Positions 1 to 8,579 of a stretch of DNA of 16,735 nt are shown piece after piece. The translations under genes were made by a program, and so were the position numbers. The stretch comes from Irineochytrium annulatum. Taxonomy: Eukaryota; Chytridiomycota; Chytridiomycetes; Chytridiales; Chytridiaceae. The stretch lies in NCBI GenBank assembly GCA_027600665.1, contig JADGJL010000631.1, positions 1 through 16,735 on the forward strand, written 5' to 3'. Every line of letters begins with the position of its first letter. Position 1 is the stretch's first letter. The notes under the pieces were generated by a model. It searched no databases and was not told the DNA's origin. It was given only the letters and a program-made list of their open reading frames with translations.

Positions 1-918
1 GATGTCTACGCGACCCCGAGCGACATCTGCGATGACCTCAAGGACCTGGCCGCCGACGCGCTCGCCTCGGACGCGAACATCAGGTCGATGGTAGGCAAGT
101 GCCAGGCCGGCTGCTCCAAGGACGACTTCAAGATCCTGGTGGACGACGAGGACGCGATCTTGGGCGCCATTGCCGGCTCTTGCGAGCGCGGATCGTACTC
201 TTACTCCACCACGAAGGACAGCCACCACACAACGACGCCATCATACCACTCAACGACGCCGTCGTACATCACGCCAACCCCGGCCTACACCACCAAGCCA
301 GCTTACAGCACACCGGTGTACACCACACCTGCGTACACAAAGCCTGCGGATATTTACACGAAGCCGGCCTACACGAAGCCCGCCTACACGAAGCCGGCCT
401 CCACGCCCGCCTACACGAAGCCCGCCTACACGAAGCCGGCCTCAACGCCCGCCTACACGAAGCCCGCCTACACCACGCCCAAACCCACCTACACTCCCTC
501 GTACTCTCCCAAGTCAAGCTACACTCCCGAGCCGTCAACCTACGTCCCGAAACCGACGCCGACATACTACGCGGCCACGGCCGAGGAGTACGGCTACGGC
601 TACAGCGAGCCCGAGCCCACGGAGTACGGCTACGGCCACGACGAGCCGGAACCCATCGATTACGATTACAGCGAGCCCGAGCAAGCGGACGCGTACGGCT
701 CCTACGAGGACAACTCGTCCTCGTACGGGTACGGTAGCGAGGTGGTGGGGGAGTGCAGCGGCGTCGATTACCGCTGCCCGACGGAGGGCGGCTCCGAGTT
801 CTTGCAGTGCGACAACGGGAGGTGGGTGGCCCAGGAGTGCGCGCAGGGAACTGTGTGCATTCAGGAGCTGTTCACGAGGATGCACGTTAGCCCTTGTGGA
901 TTCCCGGCGGGGTACTGA
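1..918 (+). CDS. Secreted/cell-wall protein, Pro-Thr-Tyr repeat stalk and CBM19-like C-terminal module (5' partial)
   Basis: The reading frame is open from base 1 to the TGA at 916-918, so the gene starts outside the window; the ATG at 88 is only an internal methionine. The order is: an acidic helical segment with cysteines (SDICDDLKDLAADAL, GKCQAGCS), then about 120 residues of YTKPA/STPA-type repeats, then Tyr/Gly/Glu/Pro-rich repeats (EYGYGYSEPEPTEYGYG), then a six-cysteine module of about 55 residues. That module has FLQCDNGRWVAQEC followed by GTVC, the spacing of CBM19-type chitin-binding modules. By family knowledge such modules bind chitin, and Thr/Pro-rich stalks are usually O-glycosylated and wall-associated. 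The role here is inferred. No catalytic domain is visible in the part present. A poly(A)-like AATAAA follows at 1027-1032. Confidence 0.75.
   Translation, partial: DVYATPSDICDDLKDLAADALASDANIRSMVGKCQAGCSKDDFKILVDDEDAILGAIAGSCERGSYSYSTTKDSHHTTTPSYHSTTPSYITPTPAYTTKPAYSTPVYTTPAYTKPADIYTKPAYTKPAYTKPASTPAYTKPAYTKPASTPAYTKPAYTTPKPTYTPSYSPKSSYTPEPSTYVPKPTPTYYAATAEEYGYGYSEPEPTEYGYGHDEPEPIDYDYSEPEQADAYGSYEDNSSSYGYGSEVVGECSGVDYRCPTEGGSEFLQCDNGRWVAQECAQGTVCIQELFTRMHVSPCGFPAGY
355..480 (+). repeat. In-frame coding minisatellite (YTKPA/STPA units)
   Basis: A 15-nt unit encoding YTKPA and a 12-nt unit encoding STPA combine into a 42-nt composite (YTKPA-YTKPA-STPA). It occurs at 370-411 and 412-453 with near-identical bases, followed by a third partial copy from 454. 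Differences are a few third-position changes (ccc/ccg, tcc/tca). All units are multiples of three, so copy-number change would keep the frame. Confidence 0.9.
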
Positions 919-1026
919 GTCCTTGGTTGCAACGTTTGCTGAGCAGCCTCTTTTATCTTAGCTAGCCTACTTTAACTTTTCTTGTTATGCTATATTGCCG
1001 CTAGTTAAGCGGGTCTGGTTATCATC

Positions 1027-1032
1027 AATAAA
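1027..1032 (+). terminator. Poly(A)-signal-like AATAAA
   Basis: An exact AATAAA lies 109 nt after the stop codon at 918, in AT-richer sequence. The position fits a 3'-end signal for the first gene. Fungal polyadenylation signals are loose, so this is suggestive only. Confidence 0.4.
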
Positions 1033-1370
1033 TTATCATTGTCCTTCATCTCTTGCCACTGGCGCTCACTCACCTCTCCCTTCCCCCCACCCCTCCCTTT
1101 CCGCGCGCCACTAAATAAAAAAAATTATGATACTACGGATATATTGATTTGTATTTGAAGCAACCTCTCTGCCACGATTTGTAACTGTTAAGCGCTCCAG
1201 GGAAGAAGCGAAGGGCGGGTAGCGCGTACCGTTGCGGCTCGCATCCGCCGACGTAACGGTTTCGGTCCAGGCATCCGCCGTCTTGGTGAGACTCAGTAAA
1301 GGCGAACGTACTAGGGCGTCAGGAATTCTCAAAACTGCTGCAAAACAACACGTCTTGTCATCCTTGCTTC

Positions 1371-1380
1371 AATATTTATA
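1371..1380 (+). promoter_or_regulatory. TATA-like element upstream of the GH5 gene
   Basis: The sequence aatatttata ends 30 nt before the ATG at 1411. If it acts as a TATA box the 5' UTR would be very short. This rests on composition and position only. Confidence 0.25.
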
Positions 1381-1410
1381 CCGGGCCCTCCGACTTCGGG
1401 CAATCGAACG

Positions 1411-3033
1411 ATGCTCTACATTACCTCCCTAGTCTTCCTCGCTCTCGGAGCTGCGGCCGCCCCGACGCCAGAGGCCGGCACTGCCAGCCTCGCGACGTTC
1501 ACGAGCGATGTCGCCGCCATGGTCAAGCTGGCCAGCACCCAGCTTGACGCCTACACGGCTCTTAACATGACCCTGCATGAAGCCATCCCCAATCTCGACG
1601 CGGCCAGGACGCAGCTCGCGAAGCTGCACACCACCGCGACTTCATTCCAGGTGGCCGTCAACAAGTCCCAGGCGGACAGCGGCGCATGCCTGCCCGTGGG
1701 AAGCGCGGACGCGACGAAGTACATCGGCATCGTCCAAGCACATGTCGACCACTTCAACATGAACCTCCGGGGTCTCGAGGCCAGCTTAAAGCAGGCAGCT
1801 CCGGTTCCCGCGACGTACCTGAAGGCGGTGGGGAGGCTGGGCGACAACAGCGGCGACCTCGCAAGACAGGCGACCAGGACGGAGCACAGAATCAGCCTGT
1901 GCGGGACTGCGGTACGTTGTGCATATATCTCCTCGTGGTCACGTTCCTGACATCAAATCCTACAGCCTTCCCCTTCCACTGCTGCTCCTGCACCGTCTAG
2001 AAGACCTCCCGCCACGCCGGATAAGCCCACCCCAACCCCGGTAAAGACCGCCGCATCCCCGTCAAGCACGTTGTCCACCATCCCCAAGCGCCTGCACTAC
2101 ACCGGCGTCGCCGAGGCAGGCCTCGAGTTCGCTCCCGACAGCCTCCCCGGCACGATTGGGCAGACCATCTTCCCGCCAAATCCGACCTCGATGAAGAACG
2201 CCGCCGCGTCCTTCGCGAACCTCTTCCGCATTCCATTCCTATGGGAAAGGATTCAACCAACGCTCATGGGCGACCTTGATGCGGCTTACCTCGCCCTCGT
2301 CGATGACGCGGTCAGGAACGCCACCGCCAACGGCGCCGTCGCGCTCCTGGACCCGCACAACTACGCAAGCTACCGCGGCAAGAAGCTCGGCGGCGACGTG
2401 CCGTCCGCCGCGCTCAGCGACCTCTGGACCCGCCTGGCGAACCTCTACAGGGCCGACGGCGACGCGGTCTGGTTCGGCATCATGAACGAGCCCAATGGGC
2501 TTTCATCCCAAGCTTGGAGGTCCGTCGCGCAGGACGCCGTCAACGCCATCCGGGCCACTGGCGCCAAGAACCGCATCACAGTCCCGGGAAACTGCTGGAC
2601 GGGCGCGGGCACCTGGGGCACTTCCAACTGCGACACTGTCAGCACCTCCACGAACGCCGCGACTTTCGTCGGCTTCCACGACCCGGCCAACAACTTCATC
2701 TTCGAGATGCACCAATACTTTGGCAACGGATGTACGCTCGACCCCGTCGCGACGTTCACGTTCGTCACGGGCTGGCTGAGGGAGAATGGCTACAAGGGTT
2801 TCATGGGCGAGATGGCGGGGGAGGGGACGGATGGGTGCGTGGCGACGATCAAGAAGGCGGTGGCTTATCTGGAGGAGAATAATGATGTGTGGGAGGGATT
2901 CTCGTGGTGGGCGGCTGGGACTGGGTGGGGCGGGTACGACTACAGCGTGGAGGACAATGGAGTGCAAACGGTGCCGGATGCGCCGCAGCTGCCCACGCTC
3001 ACGGAGCACAGGGGATCAGCGAAGCTGGCCTGA
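1411..3033 (+). CDS. Secreted GH5 (subfamily 5-like) endo-beta-1,4-glucanase with N-terminal helical domain
   Basis: Exons 1411-1911 and 1966-3033; the intron 1912-1965 (GTACGT...CTACAG, 54 nt, phase 0) joins them into 522 residues. Residues 1-17 are a signal peptide (MLYITSLVFLALGAAAA). Residues 20-167 form a Cys-poor helical domain (AIPNLDAARTQLAKLHTTA) resembling fungal hydrophobic-surface-binding (HsbA-type) proteins. Residues about 168-202 are a Pro/Ser/Thr linker. The rest is a GH5 barrel with LFRIPFLWERIQP, DPHNYASY, VWFGIMNEPNG, FEMHQYF, GFMGEMAGE and SWWAAGTGWG. By family knowledge Glu342 in NEP is the acid/base and Glu449 in GEMAG the nucleophile, so the enzyme should hydrolyse cellulose or beta-glucan outside the cell. 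All catalytic motifs are intact. No CBM1 is present. The GH5 call is firm; the N-terminal family is tentative. Confidence 0.9.
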
Positions 3034-3611
3034 GTGGTCACTAGAAGTTGTGTTTGCATAGAGCGCATTTCTTTCTCTCGCTGTTTTTCGTTTTCCTTCT
3101 CGTGGTGAGTCGGTATCATTTCCTCTATCCTTCGTCGTAGATAGAACGACCGCGGCTTCGTTCCCTTCCATTTTTACGATCCATTCACGCTCGTACTGTG
3201 TTGCTGCTGGCATCCAGCTCGACATGGTTGAAGGCAGGCCTCCAACCATCACATACCCATTTCGGTGTTTCACATAATCTTTCAAGCCGTTGAAATTCAA
3301 GCTCCGACTTCAACGAGCACGCAATAAAATGTTGGGCTGAAGTGCCCGTTAAAATATTGGTTCGTTAGATCTACTGGATTATATAGCAGGATGTCCAGTG
3401 GAGCAGGTAAATTCTGTACAGCGGAAAGAGCTGGGAGCAAGGAACTCATCTTCTCCCAGAACCCAGATAGTTGATTGTTCCCTCTTGGCTGCACGCCAGG
3501 CCGACAGAGGCGGCCAGTGTCATCGACGCCAGCTGCGAAGAGGGCTCGAAGATCGCACAGTAAATCGCATCGCACATTCGACGATCACCTCACGCCATCC
3601 CTTCCCCCATC
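3034..3611. other. Intergenic region after the GH5 gene
   Basis: No supported gene. Short open frames on both strands lack recognisable motifs. An AATAAA at 3323-3328 could be a distal poly(A) signal for the GH5 gene. No strong TATA-like element is seen before 3612. Confidence 0.5.
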
Positions 3612-4765
3612 ATGGCCCTCGCCCGAGTACCCCGCATCGGAGACAACAGCAAGAATCGCAGCTCCGACATCTTCAACTTTGGCGGCGCACTCGGCTTCGA
3701 CAGTGGTGAGTATCATCACCTAAAGAGCAGTTCAAGGACCGATTTTGACATTCCGTTCATTACAGTCCAGGAGCGATACATAACCAACGTCGCGAAAGAG
3801 GAAAAGGCGAAGAGACAGGCCGACCGGGATTATCGGAAGAAGCGGCATGATGTTAAGCGGTTGGTATTTGAATCTGCGTTTTGTTTGAAGCTTGCAGCGA
3901 AGGTTTATGATATTCAAAATCTTCAGGCAGTGGCGGTCGGATATGGAGACCGCTCGATGGGATCGCATGGCTGAGGATTATGCCAGGCAGGAGGAGCAGT
4001 GGCAGAGGCGGCATGACTCGTCGAAGATGGGTAGCAACAGGTAACCAGTTGGAAGTTGCTTTGGGTGTTTAGCGGCCAGGAAGTCTTGTCTCACTGACAG
4101 CCCTTTTTTGTTTCTCAGCGTGAGCTATAATCCCATCACGCTCCAATATCATGCTTCTGCTGCGGGACAAAAACTAGCTCAGGAGGATGCAAAGACCCTG
4201 GTATGTTTTATCTGCCCACTTAAAGAGGACCGTTTCCAACGTTTTTTGCGAATGCCAGTATCGCACCGCCATGCGCTCGGCCCACCTCTACCTCAAAAAC
4301 AACACTTTCGACCCCCTCAGGTGCCAAGACATCCCCCGTCGTCTGGTAGCCGACATCTCCCGCGACGACTCAATCCGTCCTCCCTCAGCGGCTCCCGCGC
4401 CCGCGGCAGAACCCACCGAGGTGCAGCGGGTTCCGCGCGGTGATAGGAAAACTTGTCCGCCGACCGAGATGCGGCGTCAACCCGCGGCGCCGAGGAGAGA
4501 GCAGAGGCGCGCCGACATCCCCACGCAGCTGGTTAGCGTCGTAGCGCACACGGCCATGCTAGTGAAGGATCGGGTGAAGGATGATCAGGTTGAGAAGATT
4601 TTGACGTTTGGGAGCCGAAGGGCCGGGGGTGTAAGCAGCGGCGGCGGTGGTGGTGGGAGTGGGAGTGCCAGCGATTCCACGGAGAATGCGAAGGGCGCGG
4701 GGATCAAGTCAATCGCGGTTGAGGTTGGGAGCGGGAGACCGCACAACTGGTCGAGACATTTCTAA
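3612..4765 (+). CDS. Conserved-looking protein of unknown function, five exons, coiled-coil and YNPITLQYH motif
   Basis: Model exons: 3612-3705, 3766-3863, 3931-4040, 4119-4200, 4259-4765, giving 296 residues with every junction in frame. Introns are 60, 67, 78 and 58 nt; three have good donors (GTGAGT, GTAACC, GTATGT). The second donor (GTATTT at 3864) is weak, and GTTAAG at 3852 is an in-phase alternative. The N-terminus is followed by a charged helical stretch (NVAKEEKAKRQADRDYRKKR, then EDYARQEEQWQRRHD), then a compact motif region (VSYNPITLQYHASAAGQ, then YRTAMRSAHLYLKNN), then a disordered Pro/Arg- and Gly-rich tail with a more ordered DIPTQLVSVVAHTAMLVKD segment. I do not recognise the family. 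The charged helix plus YNPIT motif recalls small axonemal proteins of flagellated organisms, but that is only an impression. It is convergent with the next gene. Confidence 0.75.
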
Positions 4766-4984
4766 GACAAGCTATTTCCACTCCATCCAAGTCGGAATGT
4801 TTATTGCTTCTTTGTTGCTTTCTGTTCGATTGGGTTGTGGTAACATGATCGGAGTGCAAAGCGGCGGTGATGCAAGTTTGATGCAGAATAGGAAGAAGGA
4901 ACAAATAGATAAACGTGGTGAATAAGGAACAAGGTGACATGAGAATGCTAAAGAAACTAGATAGCTATTAGAAGCGAGCCCGAC

Positions 4985-7900
4985 CTAAGCGTCTTCCCAT
5001 TCATCATCATTGTCGAACGAGTTCCCGTCCTCGTCCGAAGTAAACCCTTCCGTGCACGCCTGGTATTCCGTCGGCGGCTCGTCAATAAACACCGCGTGCG
5101 AGGCCTGCATCACCTCGTCATCGACCCGTACGGCCGGCAAGGCATCACTGCCTTCCGATTCAGAACTTGCGACCACCACACCCATTGCAGACACTTGCTC
5201 CACCACCTTTACAATCACCTCATCCCTCCCTACCTCCTCCTCCGCGTACCTTACCCTCGCAACCGCCGCGGCCTTAATCTCAGCCGCCTCCGCTGCCCAG
5301 GCCTCCGACGTCCCCGCCTCAACGACACCCGCCAGGTTGACGGATCCGGCCCCGAAGTCGAGCACGTTCAGCGCTTGCTGGTAGCCGTCCCCCCGCGTCG
5401 CGGCCACGATGACGCGATCACTGGCCTGGAGGCACACGATCGGGCCGCGGTTGAGGTGGAAACTGTGAAGGAGAACTCCCAATTTGGGATCCCACACTAA
5501 TGATCGCAATTAGATACTGCTAGCATCGCTCGAAAATACCTTTCACTGTCTCGTCCCATCCTCCACTGATGAGATAGTTGCCAGATATATCGATGGCCTT
5601 CACCCACCCGCTGTTGCATAACATCGTTTGAACGAGCTCGCCCGTAACGTGATTCCAGCCTAACCGTTATGGATAAATAAAAAGTCTCTGGATACGGATT
5701 TCTCACGTCTGATGGTCTTATCTAAAGATCCGCTAAAGATGTCGTCGCCGCGCGCGCACAAGCAAGTCACCGTGTCGTCGTGCCCGATAAGCGTGTGAAG
5801 AACTTCGCCTGTCTGGCAGTCCCATATCTAATTAACCTCTGTAAGCATATATTTGATGGCCTCGTCACTTTATACCTTCACGGTATGATCCAGAGATCCC
5901 GAAGCCAAACGGGGGCCATCGTCCAGAACTTTAAGGCAGTATATATCTCTCTCATGGCCCTTCCATACGCCCGCAAGCCTTGGCGCCCTCCAATCGTCGT
6001 CCGGTGCAGAGTCCGGCGTCTTTTCCCGCCGCCGCTTACGCTGATGCAGCCGTATCTTCTCAAACTTAGACCGAATCGTCATCCGAATCGACTCGTCCCT
6101 CGACGCCCGCGGCCCCCTCGCTCCATCCGTAGACATTGAACCCCGCACGGACTCGCCCCATTGCATGCTCGACACCGAGCCACGGGACATCATCGTCAAA
6201 AGTCTCCTTGCCCCCGTCTCGGCCGACATCGTCCCACCCTGCCCATTAGAGTTCCTCGTGTGAACCTGCCGTAGGAGGTCGGGCACACGACCGAATATGG
6301 ACCGACGAGCCTCCGCGCTCTCCATCTCAACATTAACCGCTTCCGCCCCTGCCCGCAAACTCCCTTCAAGGCTCCGCGGCGACCCGCATGCCATCGGTGG
6401 CGACGACCGCTTCCCCGGTGGTCCGTTCGCGAACCGCGGGGACACGTTTCCGGGCCTCGCGACGATCCTCCGCCCCCGCCTGGCGTGCCTCGGCTTCACC
6501 CCATCGCCCGTCGGCGGAACCGGCAGCCGATTCGCTGCGTCCGCATCACCCTCCTCCACCCACCCATACGACGACGCCACGGAGTCCAACCGCATTGGCG
6601 CCGCCCGCGCATCCACGTCCACCTCACATCCCGCTAGAGTCTCCTGCGACCCCGGCACCAACGACCCCTTCGCCAACCGCACCTCATGCACTCTCACAAC
6701 CTGATCAAACCCGGCACTGAAAATCCTACAACCCCATGCGCCTCCGGCCGACCCCAACGGCGCCTCCACCAAAGCCAGACTCGTGACGCCCCCCCTGTGC
6801 GCGCGCTCGAGCAACGCGACGCGCCGTCCCGTAAATCCGCTCCAGAGCATGATGGTGCCCGCGCTGTCGCCGGTCGCGATCAGATTGGAGGAAGAGCCGG
6901 ATGAGGGGGAGAGGGACACGCAAACGATCGCGACGGAGTGTTCGGGTTGGAGGGCGGTGCGGGGTAGCAATTCGGGGGATAGGTAGGAGGGGCCGTTTGA
7001 GGTTGCGGGGTCGAGGAGGGATAGGGGGGAGAGGTACATGGAGAGCTTGTGGCGACGGGAGCCGATAACGATCTTGTCGGAGTCGAAGCGGAAGCTTTTC
7101 CGAAAACTTCAGATATTTGTCTTCCGTCGAGGAAATGGATGAAGCATACCAAGTGATCGAATCCCGCAAATCGACCACCTCGATGTGAGACAACTTGCAT
7201 TCGGCCCTGCCCCATTTGTTCCTAACGCCAATCGTATCCCTCCAGACCTCCTTCCAGAGCCTCCCGCCATCCCCTTCACAACGCTCGAGCAGGCGGTCGA
7301 GCATCATAGAGGGTTCGAGCGCGACGCCGTCAACCATGCATATCCGATGCCAAAGCGATGCATGGGAAGTAGTTTTTGACCAAGCGTAGGAGACGGTCGC
7401 TAGCTGGAACAACTCGGGGCCACTCATGTACGATAAAATGCTGAGGTCGGCAACGTTTTCGTAACTTGGGTTGAATATGCTCCGACTCTCGTCTTTAATC
7501 CGCGTAAGTTCACCAGATCAGCAAAAAAACAAAGTCATTTTCGCATAGTTACCAATTCTCCTTTCTTCATCCATCTCGCTGTCCGCCACCATCGTTTCGG
7601 CCGTCGCGTTTAAATCGACCTCCTCAGCAGGGTCTCCTTTAATCGTCACCCCGAGTCTATACAGCTCGTCAGAACCATATCATTGAACGCCAGTGCAGGT
7701 TCCCATACAATGTCTGCCAGGGGTTTTTCGAGGTCGCCACGGTGCGAGAAGTCGTCATGATGTTTCCAATCATCCTCTTGAAATTGGAATTCGTCCGCGC
7801 GCCGAGACCAACAGCCGCATGGGACCCGTGCTCGAGCGCTATCATATAAATAATCAGCATAAGGAGCTGCGACTGAAATGCGATTCCCGACGCCAGAAAG

Positions 7901-8029
7901 TCAATCCACCACATAAGCCCCTCTCGTCTCACCATCAGACGGGTCCGGCATCAGCATCACGGGGCGGGATGCGGATGGCTGCAGGGGCTGACCCTTCCAG
8001 TAACTGCCTCCGGCGCCCAGATGCCGCAT
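4985..8029 (-). CDS. F-box and WD40-repeat protein (probable SCF substrate receptor)
   Basis: Model exons, 5' to 3': 8029-7933, 7872-7650, 7578-7553, 7492-7150, 7094-5876, 5827-5707, 5659-5540, 5496-4985, about 886 residues. Introns are 43-71 nt and all junctions keep frame. An F-box lies near residues 126-170 (LSILSYMSGPELFQLATVSY, then ASLWHRIC). Seven WD40 blades follow: FRFDSDKIVIGS, NLIATGDSAGTIMLW, RIFSAGFDQVVRVHEV, RLASGSLDHTVKIWD, DDIFSGSLDKTIRRWN, YLISGGWDETVKVWD, then a degenerate last blade. About 230 Arg/Ser-rich residues with a basic cluster (RKRRREK) interrupt blades 3 and 4. The tail is acidic. By family knowledge the F-box binds Skp1 and the propeller binds phosphorylated substrates for ubiquitination. 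The 5' end is uncertain: the ATG at 8029 has a good context (gccacATGc), and intron 2 has an alternative. Confidence 0.82.
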
Positions 8030-8579
8030 GTGGCCGTCCCTCCAACGGCCGGGATCGAAGATCGTCGCTAACGAATTCGACCAGATCGTCAAAGTCCCTC
8101 CTTCATCAAATATCAAGTCATCTGCACTTCACATTAACAAAGTTCCAGCGCTTTGTTTTCACATAAACGAGGTGGTCGATGTATTAAACAGCGATAACGA
8201 CCTTTAGCGTCCCACGCCCTTTGGACATTGATGACAAGACGTGATAACAAGAAGGTTTGGTGGTTGGTTTATTGGGAAAAGGACAATGACCAGGGCATGT
8301 ACAACGCACCGCAGGAAAGTTTGGTCCAAAATCCGGAGAAAGAGCCACGTAAATCCGCGACTGCAAGATAAGGCCTGGACGCTCGCCTAGAAGCACTCTG
8401 GACGTGCACTCGAAGCGTTAAGTATTTTTCGAGGTGCTATCGCAGGCGCAAAGAACGTGGGCAGGGGCAACTCCCGACTTCGAAAACTGGTTCACTGCCA
8501 ATATCCTATACACGGACCCGAGGGCAGTTTTAAAATAAACCCCGCAACAGCCTCGCTAACAGCACCAGCCATCTCAGCC
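8030..8579. other. Divergent intergenic region between F-box gene and WSC gene
   Basis: About 550 nt between two divergent starts. If the F-box gene has an earlier 5' exon, its frame stays open on the minus strand up to about 8125. A T/A-rich element (ttttaaaataaa, 8528-8539) lies about 40 nt before the ATG at 8580 and could be the promoter of that gene. A minus-strand frame at 8184-8396 has no recognisable features and is not called. Confidence 0.5.
8528..8539 (+). promoter_or_regulatory. TATA-like A/T element upstream of the WSC gene
   Basis: The sequence ttttaaaataaa stands out in a GC-rich context, ending 40 nt before the ATG at 8580. The assignment is by position and composition only. 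Confidence 0.25.

Larger units (their letters stand above)
919..1410. other. Intergenic region between the repeat protein and the GH5 gene
   Basis: No coding signal. It holds the AATAAA above, a pyrimidine-rich tract at about 1070-1105, an A-rich patch around 1112-1128, and a TATA-like stretch (aatatttata, 1371-1380) about 30 nt before the next start codon. Confidence 0.6.

Noticed and set aside
2071..3033. GH5 domain as a separate gene starting at 2071
   Set aside because: The codon at 2071 is TTG, and the frame continues upstream through a Pro/Thr linker to a good acceptor at 1965 that joins the signal-peptide exon in phase.
3016..3575. Minus-strand small frames after the GH5 gene
   Set aside because: Low-quality translations with no motif; the region looks like 3' UTR and intergenic spacer.
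7669..7935. Minus-strand frame with hydrophobic run (LLMLIIYMIAL) as a membrane protein
   Set aside because: The well-formed intron 7932-7873 (GTGAGA...TTTCAG) shifts translation into another frame that continues into the F-box gene, so the hydrophobic run is out of frame.
8184..8396. Minus-strand 70-codon frame in the divergent intergenic region
   Set aside because: No motif, signal peptide or codon bias; isolated cysteines and prolines only.
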